Made by a program: the position numbers and the translations under genes. The notes beneath the pieces are model-generated. The model ran no database searches and had not been told where the DNA came from. It saw only the letters and a list, made by a program, of their open reading frames with translations. A stretch of DNA of 64,000 bases, taken from contig NZ_JBNAFU010000004.1 in the NCBI RefSeq assembly GCF_049800835.1, positions 186,001-250,000 of the forward strand, in the 5' to 3' direction. The DNA comes from Dinoroseobacter sp049800835. GTDB lineage: Bacteria; Pseudomonadota; Alphaproteobacteria; Rhodobacterales; Rhodobacteraceae. Shown piece after piece: positions 50,363 to 58,383 of the stretch; position 1 is the first letter of the stretch, and the number at the start of each line of letters is the position of its first letter.

Positions 50363-51331
50363 ATGCTCTTATTTTTCTTCGAATTTTTTTGGCGTTGTCT
50401 GCCCGGTGGGGCTGCACAACCCAGGAATGAGGCAGGAAATATCCGTTTTGGCGCGATATGGGGCGTGTTTGGGCTCGTTTTCACAGCGACTCACGGAGCC
50501 GCCCAAACGGGACAGGACTCGGCGACTCGTTTGCCGGTCCAGCCTTCGGCGCCTGCACAGACCCAGACGTTGCCCGTGCCGCCGTCGGATTTCACTTTCA
50601 AGAAGATCGCACCGCCTGCCCCGGGGGCGCGCAACAGGATTAATATTCAAATCGTTCCGCCGCCCGATCCGCCGCCTGTCGCCATACCGGACGCCGCGCC
50701 CGACACGCCGCCAACTGATGTGGAACCGCTGGAAGTGTCGGGGTTCTGGCAAAGCATGGGCACCGGACGCGTGGATGCGGGACCGGCGCGCTTTTTATCC
50801 GCGATGGCGTGGTTTGACCGCGCCGATCCCGCGCCCGCAGCGCCGCCGTTGAGCGCGCTTGCCAGTCTTGCCGAGCAATACGGGCGCGACATGCTGACTG
50901 CATCGATCGGGAAAAATGTCTCTCCGGCGCTTATTCTAGCCGTGGCCTGGACGGAGAGCAGCGGGGACGTCGACGTTGTCAGCCCGAAAGGTGCGCAAGG
51001 GCTCATGCAATTGATCCCGGCCACCGCAGAGCGTTTCGAGGTAAAGGACCCATTCAATGTGCAACAGAACCTGCGGGGCGGTGTTGCCTACCTCAGCTGG
51101 TTGATGGAGCGGTTCGATGGCGACCCGATCCTCGCTCTGGCCGGTTACAATGCCGGGGAGGGCGCGGTAGAGCGTGCTCAGGATGGGGCGGGCGGTGTGC
51201 CGGACTTCCCCGAAACGCGGGCATATGTGTTAAAGGTGCTGTCGGCGTGGCGCGTGGCGCGCGGGTTGTGCGTGACGCCGCCAGAACTGGCTACCGATGG
51301 GTGCGTGTTCGCACCGATCGCATCAAACTGA
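50363..51331 (+). CDS. Lytic transglycosylase (SLT domain)
   Basis: 322 residues. A hydrophobic N-terminal segment (FGAIWGVFGLVFTATHGAAQ) targets it to the periplasm; a Pro/Ala-rich linker follows to about residue 130. The catalytic domain has the Glu in AVAWTESSGD, then GAQGLMQLIPATAERF, LRGGVAYLSWLM and ALAGYNAGEGAV, the family 1 SLT signature. It cleaves peptidoglycan glycan strands to anhydro ends. Its start is 253 bp from the divergent pilin promoter, so it may open the wall for the Tad machine; that link is inference. The start codon is uncertain because no strong ribosome site is visible. Confidence 0.85.
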   Translation: MLLFFFEFFWRCLPGGAAQPRNEAGNIRFGAIWGVFGLVFTATHGAAQTGQDSATRLPVQPSAPAQTQTLPVPPSDFTFKKIAPPAPGARNRINIQIVPPPDPPPVAIPDAAPDTPPTDVEPLEVSGFWQSMGTGRVDAGPARFLSAMAWFDRADPAPAAPPLSALASLAEQYGRDMLTASIGKNVSPALILAVAWTESSGDVDVVSPKGAQGLMQLIPATAERFEVKDPFNVQQNLRGGVAYLSWLMERFDGDPILALAGYNAGEGAVERAQDGAGGVPDFPETRAYVLKVLSAWRVARGLCVTPPELATDGCVFAPIASN

Positions 51332-51337
51332 CACCCG

Positions 51338-51628
51338 CTAGACCTGAAACTGGTCCGCCCACTCGGGGTGCTTGCGCCGTTCAGAGTTCACGAAGGGGCA
51401 AAGCGGGACAATGCGAAAGCCTTGTGTCCGCGCATCCGTGACCAGGCGGGCGACGAGGGCTTTGCCAGCCCCCGTTCCGCGCAGCGCTTCTGGCACGCCC
51501 GTATGGTCTGCAATCACGAGGGTAGGGGAGCTCACGGTGTACGTTAGCTCGGCCTCCAGACCTTTTTCGCGCAGGACATATCGGCCCTTGGAGCCGTTCT
51601 GTTCCTGCTCGATGGGACGATCAGACAA
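51338..51628 (-). CDS. Small GNAT acetyltransferase (YjdJ/NATD1 type)
   Basis: 96 residues. Core GRYVLREKGLEAELTYTV, then the acetyl-CoA site VPEALRGTGAGKALVARLV and PLCPFVNSERRKHPEW, the signature of the short Gcn5-like group with YjdJ. Substrate unknown. The start overlaps the stop of scoB by 8 bases, making it the last gene of the sco operon. It converges with the transglycosylase gene. Confidence 0.87.
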   Translation of the reverse strand: MSDRPIEQEQNGSKGRYVLREKGLEAELTYTVSSPTLVIADHTGVPEALRGTGAGKALVARLVTDARTQGFRIVPLCPFVNSERRKHPEWADQFQV

Positions 51629-52247
51629 TGTGCGCTGCGGTTTTCGCGCGGATTTCGTCTTCGGTCACGCCATCGGCGGTTTCAACGATCTTGAGGCCAC
51701 CTTCGGCCACATCCAGAACGCCAAGGTTGGTGATGATGCGGTCGACCACGCCTTTGCCGGTCAACGGCAGGGTGCACTCGCTCAGCAGTTTCGTCTCACC
51801 CTTCTTGTTGGTGTGATCCATCACGACAACAACACGACCGACCCCCGCGACGAGGTCCATCGCGCCGCCCATGCCCTTGATCAACTTGCCGGGGATCATC
51901 CAGTTTGCCAGATCACCATTTTCGGCCACTTCCATGGCCCCGAGGATTGCCATGGCGATCTTGCCGCCGCGGATCATGCCGAAGCTCTGGGAACTGTCGA
52001 AGTAAGCAGTTTGCGGTAGCTCCGTGATTGTCTGCTTGCCCGCGTTAATCAGATCGGCGTCAACCTCGTTCTCGGACGGAAACGGTCCCATGCCGAGCAT
52101 GCCGTTTTCCGACTGCAGCGTGACGGAGACGCCCTCGGGTATGTAGTTCGACACCAGTGTCGGAATCCCGATCCCGAGGTTCACGTACATGCCGTCTTCT
52201 AGTTCCTGCGCCGCACGTGCGGCCATCTGGTTGCGATCCCAAGGCAT
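51621..52247 (-). CDS. scoB: 3-oxoacid CoA-transferase subunit B
   Basis: 208 residues. The catalytic Glu is in QSENGMLGMGPFP (ENG motif, thioester with CoA); MYVNLGIGIPTLVSNYIP and GAMDLVAGVGRVVVVMDHT match the beta subunit of SCOT/AtoA enzymes. With ScoA it moves CoA from succinyl-CoA to acetoacetate or a related ketoacid. The LOV gene separates it from scoA, but all are on one strand with 25 and 20 bp gaps. Confidence 0.93.
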   Translation of the reverse strand: MPWDRNQMAARAAQELEDGMYVNLGIGIPTLVSNYIPEGVSVTLQSENGMLGMGPFPSENEVDADLINAGKQTITELPQTAYFDSSQSFGMIRGGKIAMAILGAMEVAENGDLANWMIPGKLIKGMGGAMDLVAGVGRVVVVMDHTNKKGETKLLSECTLPLTGKGVVDRIITNLGVLDVAEGGLKIVETADGVTEDEIRAKTAAHIV

Positions 52248-52272
52248 GGTGCTGCCGGTTCCTTCTGTTACT

Positions 52273-53289
52273 TCAGGCGCCCGCGGGCACGTCTATGATC
52301 ACTACGGTGCCGGCGGCACCGCGATTTACATTGATGGTCCCTTCAAGACCTTCGACCAGCTCCCCGACGATGCGACCGCCGAGGGTGTCATCACTGGGCC
52401 ATTGCATTTGTCGCGGGATCCCGATGCCGTCATCCGAGATTACGAGGCGGCACCCGCCCTCGGTCAGTTCAGTGACCGACAGTTTGACCGTGCCCGCATC
52501 CAGCCCCGAGAACGCGTGGGAAAATGCGTTGGTCAGAACTTCTGACAGGATCAGGCCGATGCGCAGGGCCACTTCGAGACTGCAATCGAACCTCGCGCAG
52601 TCCACCGTGAAGGCTACCCCCGGTTTGCCATCGGCATGTGCGATCGCGTTGGCGACCCGTGTCAGGTAGCTCGCCATCGGAATGCCTTGGCGATGGGCAT
52701 CGCGATCGCTCAGGCTCATTTCCTCGTACAGCAGTTGCAGGCATTCGATCCGCCGTGCCAGGGCCTGGAACCCTTCTTCGCTGTGCATCGTGTTCGATTT
52801 CTCGCGCACGATGTCGATCAGCATCGACATGTCCTTGCTGACCCGACGCTGGAGCGCCGACAGCTTCTTTTCCAGGCTGACGGTGGACTGATCCAGATCG
52901 CGGCCGGACATGGCCTTCTGGATGCCAATGAAGTAATGGCAATTTCCGTCATCCGACTTTACCGGTGCGATGATCAGCCGGTTCAGGAACGGCTCGCCGC
53001 TCGCGCGGTAGTTCAGAATGTCGACGGTGACATCTTCTTCGCGCTCAATGGCCTGACGCAGCTTCGCCACGTCCGTTTCATCCGTACCAGAGCCCTGGAG
53101 AAACCGGCAGTTGCGTCCGATCGCGGCAGTCTTGGAGTACCCTGTCACGCGTTCGAAGGCGTCGTTCACGTAGACGATCGGATTGTCTTTGATGTTCGGA
53201 TTGGTCAGCACGATTGCAACGCGTGCGCGCGAAAACCCGGCGAGGGCTTCGCGGTCATCAAGAACCGATCCCAGCGTACGTGGTTTCAT
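52273..53289 (-). CDS. LOV photosensor with kinase-like ATPase, no H-box His
   Basis: 338 residues. Residues about 18-127 form a LOV domain: GRNCRFLQG at 58-66 with the photoadduct Cys61, Asn93 (LNYRASG), Asn103 (FLN) and Gln124 (FIGIQ), all flavin contacts of blue-light sensors. Residues 140-200 are helical, like the dimerisation part of HisKA_2/HWE kinases, but where those have HHRVKN or NHRVKN this protein has QRRVSKD (147-153). The ATPase end is intact: N-box SEVLTNAFSHAF (249-260), DDGIGIP (286-292) and GGRIVGELVEGL (304-315). It binds FMN and ATP if the motifs hold; a histidine relay is unlikely. Start has GGAGGCGCC. Confidence 0.88.
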   Translation of the reverse strand: MKPRTLGSVLDDREALAGFSRARVAIVLTNPNIKDNPIVYVNDAFERVTGYSKTAAIGRNCRFLQGSGTDETDVAKLRQAIEREEDVTVDILNYRASGEPFLNRLIIAPVKSDDGNCHYFIGIQKAMSGRDLDQSTVSLEKKLSALQRRVSKDMSMLIDIVREKSNTMHSEEGFQALARRIECLQLLYEEMSLSDRDAHRQGIPMASYLTRVANAIAHADGKPGVAFTVDCARFDCSLEVALRIGLILSEVLTNAFSHAFSGLDAGTVKLSVTELTEGGCRLVISDDGIGIPRQMQWPSDDTLGGRIVGELVEGLEGTINVNRGAAGTVVIIDVPAGA

Positions 53290-53309
53290 GGCGCCTCCGA
53301 GCTCCCCTC

Positions 53310-54005
53310 TCAGGCCGCGCGAACCGTGCGTTGCTCGATCCGCTTTTCATGCTCACCCTGAATCAACCGATGCACGTAGATGCCCGGCAGATGGATGTTG
53401 TCCGGATCGAGTGAGCCTGTGGGAACAATCTCTTCGACCTCAACAACGCAGACCTTACCACACATTGCAGCCGGTGGGTTGAAATTACGCGCGGTCTTGC
53501 GAAACACCAGATTGCCGGTCTCGTCGGCCTTCCAAGCCTTGACGATGGCGAGGTCCGCAAAGATCCCGCGCTCAAGGATGTATGTCTCACCGTCGAAATC
53601 CTTGTGCTCCTTGCCCTCGGCGATGACGGTTCCGACCCCTGTCTTGGTATAAAAGCCAGGAATTCCCGCTCCGCCGGCGCGCATACGCTCCGCCAGGGTG
53701 CCTTGCGGGTTGAATTCGATTTCCAGGTCGCCTGACAGATATTGCTGCATGAACAGGTCATTTTCACCGACATAAGACGACATCATCTTCTTGACCTGCC
53801 TGGTTTGCAGCAGAAGCCCCAATCCGAAATCGTCCACCCCGGCATTGTTCGAGGCGACGGTCAGACCGCTGACACCGCTGTCCACGATGGCCTGGATCAG
53901 CAACTCGGGAATGCCACAAAGGCCAAATCCACCTGCCGCGATCAGCATGTCATCCGAAAGCAGCCCGTCCAACGCTTCGGTCGCGGTTCCGTAGATCTTG
54001 TTCAT
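53310..54005 (-). CDS. scoA: 3-oxoacid CoA-transferase subunit A
   Basis: 231 residues. MIAAGGFGLCGIPELLI, ASNNAGVDDFGLGLLLQ, IEFNPQGTLAERMRAGGAGIPGFYT and FRKTARNFNPPAAMCGK are the alpha-subunit blocks. It opens the operon scoA-LOV-scoB-GNAT with AAGGGGC before the ATG. Substrate class inferred from family: succinyl-CoA to 3-oxoacid, acetoacetate being the usual acceptor. Confidence 0.94.
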   Translation of the reverse strand: MNKIYGTATEALDGLLSDDMLIAAGGFGLCGIPELLIQAIVDSGVSGLTVASNNAGVDDFGLGLLLQTRQVKKMMSSYVGENDLFMQQYLSGDLEIEFNPQGTLAERMRAGGAGIPGFYTKTGVGTVIAEGKEHKDFDGETYILERGIFADLAIVKAWKADETGNLVFRKTARNFNPPAAMCGKVCVVEVEEIVPTGSLDPDNIHLPGIYVHRLIQGEHEKRIEQRTVRAA

Positions 54006-54032
54006 GAGAAGTGCCCCTTAAGAAGTTGCCCG

Positions 54033-54054
54033 TTTTTGGCGCTGCGGCGCAAAA
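54033..54054 (-). terminator. Possible terminator after topA
   Basis: GCGC-TGCG-GCGC flanked by TTTT(G) and AAAA makes a short stem with one bulge and a T-run on either strand, 32-53 bases after the topA stop. Weak. Confidence 0.4.
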
Positions 54055-54085
54055 CTGTCAATGCAGGGGCCGTACGCAAAGGGTC

Positions 54086-56779
54086 TCAGGCTGTTTTTTT
54101 CTTCGCAGTGGCGGCCTTGGAGGGGGTCTTGGTCGTCTTCTTCGCAGCGGTCTTGCGTTTGGCAGCAGGTTTTTTCTTGCCGCCTTTCGCCGCTTTTTCC
54201 GCGATCAGTTCGACGGCCATGTCCATCGTGACCGCGTCGGGTTCAGTGCCCTTGGGCAGGGTCGCGTTGATCTTGGCCCATTTGACGTAAGGTCCGTACC
54301 GCCCATCCATGACGTTGACCGGACCACCTTCCTGCGGGTGTTCTCCGAGTTCGCGCAGCGGCTTTGCGGCCGCTCCGCGCCCGCCGCGCGCGGCTTTCTG
54401 GGCCAGGAGTTCGACCGCCCGGTTCATGCCAACGGTGAAGACCTCGTCCACCTCAGGCAGGTTGGCATAGATGCGTCCGTGCTTCACGTAGGGTCCGTAA
54501 CGCCCGATCCCGGCTTCGACTTTCTCGTTGTCTTCGGGGTGGGGGCCGATCTCCCGTGGCAGGCTCAGCAGCATCAGGGCTTTCTCTATATCCAGTTCCT
54601 CTGCCTTCCAGCCCTTCGGAAGCGAGGCGCGCGGCGGCTTCGGCTCTTCTTCGGTCGCCTCACCCAGTTGGACATAGGGGCCGAACCGGCCCTTTCGCAA
54701 GGTGACGGGCTGGCTCGTGTTTGGGTCCACGCCCAGCATCTTGCCATCTGGCCCGATCTCGTCATCTCCGTCGCCCGGCGGGGCGAACGCGCGGGTGTAG
54801 CGACATTCGGGATAATTCGAGCATCCGATGAACGCCCCGCCGGAACGCGCAGTTCGCATGCTCAGTCGTCCCGCTCCGCAGTTCGGGCACAGGCGCGGAT
54901 CCGATCCGTCTTCCTTGGGGGGGAACAGATGCGGTTCCAGAACTTCGTTGATCTTTTCCAGAACATCGGTGATGCGCAGCTCGGAGGTCTCGGAAATGGC
55001 GGCTGAAAAGTCACGCCAGAAGCGTTCCAGAACGTCTTTGTAGTTGCGATCGCCTGAGCTTACCTCGTCGAGCTGGTTTTCGAGGTCGGCGGTGAAGTCA
55101 TACCCGACGTACTTGCGGAAATAATTGCTGAGAAAGACGGTCACGAGCCGCCCCTTGTCTTCGGGGATCAGACGGTTCTTTTCCTTCACGACATAGCCGC
55201 GATCCTGAATCGTCGTCACGATGGAGGCATAGGTGGACGGGCGACCGATCCCGAGTTCCTCCATCCGCTTGACCAGGGTGGCTTCGGTGTACCGCGGGGG
55301 TGGCTGGGTATGATGCTGCTGGCCGAAAACCGCGCCACTGTCGTCCAGAAGCCCACCGGGGTGACGTCGCAGGCCGCCATCTGCGGTGATCTTGCCCTCG
55401 CTCTCGGCGGCTTTGACGAAAATCGCCTCAAGGCCTGATGCGGCAAGCTTTGCAGGTTCGCCTTGTGCGACTTGCGGCAGGCGCTTGTCGTCATCGTCTA
55501 GAACATCGTCATCAAGACCCTCGGTGTAGACCTTCATGAAACCGTCGAACACGATAACCTGGCCGGTGGCCCGCAGCACGACCTGTTTGTCTTGGGATCC
55601 GATATCGACCGTGGTGCGCTCCAGTTGGGCGGCGGCCATTTGGCTGGCGATTGTCCGTTTCCAGATCAAATCGTACAGCTTGCGTTGATCCGCGTCCGTC
55701 AGCTTCAATACGTCCGGGGCGGCGGACATCTCCGTCGGTCGGATGCACTCGTGTGCTTCTTGTGCGTTCTTTGCCTTATTCTTATAGATGCGCGGGCTCT
55801 TGGGCAGGTACTTCGTACCGAAGCGGTCCTCGATCGCGCTGCGGGCCGCCGTAACGGCCTCGGGGGCCATGTCGATGCCGTCGGTCCGCATATAGGTAAT
55901 GTGGCCCGCCTCGTAGAGGCGTTGAGCGGTGCTCATGGTCTGGCGTGCGCCCATGCCGAACTTGCGGCTGGCCTCCTGTTGGAGGGTGGAGGTCATGAAG
56001 GGCGCGGACGGGTTGCGCGTGCCGGGTTTGGCTTCGACCGAATGGATGCTGAGCGCGCGCGAGGACACGGCATTGACTGCAAGTTCTGCGGCCTCGGCAG
56101 TCGCGATGTCGAACTTGTCGAGCTTCTTGCCGCCCAGATGGGTCAGGCGCGCTTCAAACGTCTGGCCGCGCGGGGTCTCCAGCATCGCGCGGACGGTCCA
56201 GTATTCCTGTGGATCGAAGGCCTCGATCTCCATCTCGCGCTCAACGATCAGGCGCAGGCAGACCGACTGCACGCGGCCAGCCGACTTCGCGCCGGGCAGT
56301 TTGCGCCACAGAACCGGGCTAAGGTTGAAGCCCACAAGATAGTCAAGCGCACGGCGGGCGAGATACGCCTCAACCAGCTCCATATCCACGTCGCGGGGTG
56401 CCTTCATCGCGTCCGTCACGGCGGTCTTGGTGATCGCGTTGAACACGACCCGGCTCACTTCGGTGGACTTCTTGATCGCCTTGCGCTTTGTCAGAGTCTC
56501 CATCAGGTGCCAGCTGATCGCCTCCCCCTCACGGTCGGGGTCGGTCGCGAGGATCAGCGCGTCATCGTCCTTCAGCGCGTCGGCAATGGCCTTGACATGT
56601 TTCTTGCTGTCGGACGCCACTTCCCACAGCATCTCGAAGCCGTGTTCGGGGTCGACGGAGCCATCTTTGGGGGGGAGGTCCCGCACATGCCCGTAGGAGG
56701 CAAGCACCGTGTAGTCGTCTCCGAGATACTTGTTGATTGTCTTGGCTTTCGCCGGGGATTCAACAATGACAACGGGCAT
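54086..56779 (-). CDS. topA: DNA topoisomerase I
   Basis: 897 residues from ATG 56779 (TTAGGATCAC upstream; the frame reaches 56818). TOPRIM domain: MPVVIVESPAKAKTINKYLG and ATDPDREGEAISWHL with the acidic cluster; active Tyr in HITYMRTDGIDM. One Cys4 zinc finger (LCPNCGAGRL, FIGCSNYPECRY) is followed by several TopA-C repeats (RFGPYVQLGE, RYGPYVKHGR, RYGPYVKWAK) and a Lys/Ala-rich tail (AAKRKTAAKKTTKTP). It relaxes negative supercoils. dprA is the neighbour upstream, a usual arrangement here. Confidence 0.97.
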   Translation of the reverse strand: MPVVIVESPAKAKTINKYLGDDYTVLASYGHVRDLPPKDGSVDPEHGFEMLWEVASDSKKHVKAIADALKDDDALILATDPDREGEAISWHLMETLTKRKAIKKSTEVSRVVFNAITKTAVTDAMKAPRDVDMELVEAYLARRALDYLVGFNLSPVLWRKLPGAKSAGRVQSVCLRLIVEREMEIEAFDPQEYWTVRAMLETPRGQTFEARLTHLGGKKLDKFDIATAEAAELAVNAVSSRALSIHSVEAKPGTRNPSAPFMTSTLQQEASRKFGMGARQTMSTAQRLYEAGHITYMRTDGIDMAPEAVTAARSAIEDRFGTKYLPKSPRIYKNKAKNAQEAHECIRPTEMSAAPDVLKLTDADQRKLYDLIWKRTIASQMAAAQLERTTVDIGSQDKQVVLRATGQVIVFDGFMKVYTEGLDDDVLDDDDKRLPQVAQGEPAKLAASGLEAIFVKAAESEGKITADGGLRRHPGGLLDDSGAVFGQQHHTQPPPRYTEATLVKRMEELGIGRPSTYASIVTTIQDRGYVVKEKNRLIPEDKGRLVTVFLSNYFRKYVGYDFTADLENQLDEVSSGDRNYKDVLERFWRDFSAAISETSELRITDVLEKINEVLEPHLFPPKEDGSDPRLCPNCGAGRLSMRTARSGGAFIGCSNYPECRYTRAFAPPGDGDDEIGPDGKMLGVDPNTSQPVTLRKGRFGPYVQLGEATEEEPKPPRASLPKGWKAEELDIEKALMLLSLPREIGPHPEDNEKVEAGIGRYGPYVKHGRIYANLPEVDEVFTVGMNRAVELLAQKAARGGRGAAAKPLRELGEHPQEGGPVNVMDGRYGPYVKWAKINATLPKGTEPDAVTMDMAVELIAEKAAKGGKKKPAAKRKTAAKKTTKTPSKAATAKKKTA

Positions 56780-56922
56780 GTGTGATCCTAATTTCACGGG
56801 GCTGGTCTTGGCGCGCAAGATGTGGAGGGATCCTCGTGAATGTCAATGCCGCGCCTGCAGTATGGGGCGTGATACTGGCAAAGCGGGCTTAGCTCCGGCG
56901 GGCTTTCTGGCACACGTTCGGC

Positions 56923-58143
56923 CTAGCCGCCCAAGCTCAGCGCACCCCCCGGGTGCCGGATCACGCGCCCTGCCATTTCCAACTCAACGAGGGCAGAGGT
57001 TGCGGCAGCAGCCGGAAGGACGAGATCTCGTATCAACTGATCTTCTGGCAAAGGGGCTGCGCCAAGATGGGCGAGGATGCGTGCCCGGATCTGGTCGGGC
57101 GGTGGCGGTCGGCTATCGGGATTTGACGCGGTGGGGTTCGCGCGGCGCGGCGCCATGGCGTCGCCTTCGACGGGGCCGGGCTGGGGCGCATCGACCAATG
57201 GGCGCAGCGCGTCCAGCACATCATCCGCGTTTCGGATCAGTGTCGCCCCCTCGCGCAGCAGCTGGTTGCACCCCGCGGCGCGGGCATCGAACGGATGCCC
57301 GGGTACGGCCATGACCTCCCGTCCCTGGTCGGACGCATCGCGTGCGGTGATCAGGCTCCCGGACTTGGTTGCGGCCTCGGGGATGACAATCCCGAGCGAC
57401 AGGCCCGAGATCAACCGGTTGCGGCGCGGAAAGTGCCGGGCCTGTGGTTGCATTCCGGGCGGTTGTTCCGAAATGAGCAGCCCGTCTTCGCGCATCTTTT
57501 CGTAGATATCCGTGTTTTCACGCGGGTAGATCACATCCACACCGCCCGCAAGAACGCCGATCGTCCCGGTCTCAAGCGCGGCTTCGTGGGCGGTGCGATC
57601 TATTCCGCGCGCCACGCCCGAGACGATGACTGCGCCCTCGCTGCCCAATCCCTTGGCCAGCGCGCGCGTCAGGCGCATGCCGAGAGACGACGCATTGCGC
57701 GCACCGGCGATACCGATGCATTCCCGCGTCATCAGCCCCACGTCGCCGAGGCACCACAAAAGCGGCGGTGGGTCATTAATCTGTGAGAGTTGCGCGCTGT
57801 AGCGCACCGAACTCAGCGCCAACAAATGCGCGCCCAGCTTTTGACCGGCCCTGTATTCGCGTTCCGCGACCTGACGCTCTGCCGGCCTGTAGTCGCGCAA
57901 CCCGGCTTCCCAGGCGCTGTCTGGCAAGGCGTCCAGTGCGCGCCTTGCGCTGCGGTGTTTGCGGAGCAATTTGAGGAACGTGGTCGGTCCGATGCGCGGG
58001 CTGCGGATCAGTTGCAACCAATCCAGCGCTTCGTCTTCGGATGCAGGGGGCGCGAAGCCCAGAAAATCATGCGCATCTGCGGTGTGGTGCGTCCGAAGCT
58101 CAGAGGCGAACATGTCCTGCTGGGGGGCGTCGTCGCGGGCCAT
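56923..58143 (-). CDS. dprA: DNA processing protein DprA
   Basis: 406 residues from ATG 58143 (GAGGATCCAG). N-terminal helical domain, then the Rossmann-like DprA core: IAGARNASSLGMRLTRALA, VIVSGVARGIDRTAHEAAL, GVDVIYPREN and HFPRRNRLISGLS. A C-terminal winged helix (DQIRARILAHLG) ends it. DprA loads RecA onto incoming single strands in natural transformation; in non-competent species it stays conserved with unclear role. It precedes topA by 143 bp. Confidence 0.94.
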   Translation of the reverse strand: MARDDAPQQDMFASELRTHHTADAHDFLGFAPPASEDEALDWLQLIRSPRIGPTTFLKLLRKHRSARRALDALPDSAWEAGLRDYRPAERQVAEREYRAGQKLGAHLLALSSVRYSAQLSQINDPPPLLWCLGDVGLMTRECIGIAGARNASSLGMRLTRALAKGLGSEGAVIVSGVARGIDRTAHEAALETGTIGVLAGGVDVIYPRENTDIYEKMREDGLLISEQPPGMQPQARHFPRRNRLISGLSLGIVIPEAATKSGSLITARDASDQGREVMAVPGHPFDARAAGCNQLLREGATLIRNADDVLDALRPLVDAPQPGPVEGDAMAPRRANPTASNPDSRPPPPDQIRARILAHLGAAPLPEDQLIRDLVLPAAAATSALVELEMAGRVIRHPGGALSLGG

Positions 58144-58340
58144 CTGGATCCTCTTGCTGCCCGCTGGGCAGCACATCCCGCGGAAGGGTTGGATCAGGCG
58201 AGTTCGGGAGGGGTCGTTTGCGCCTCAAGTCTGAGGTGGTGCGAGGGTGGGTGGGTCGACAGAGACCGCAAACACCCGAACCCGCCTGATCTGTGCCCAG
58301 ATTGCGCCCGTAAACCTTAATGCCGTGTAAAAGAGACAGG

Positions 58341-58366
58341 AAAAAATCGGCTTATCCCGATTTTTT
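58341..58366. terminator. Bidirectional terminator between tldD and dprA
   Basis: AAAAAATCGG-CTTATC-CCGATTTTTT is a perfect 10-bp inverted repeat with poly-A and poly-T arms, so it can terminate from either side. It lies 18 bases after the tldD stop, ahead of the dprA promoter region. Confidence 0.88.
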
Positions 58367-58383
58367 TCGCCCAAGGGTTGAGT

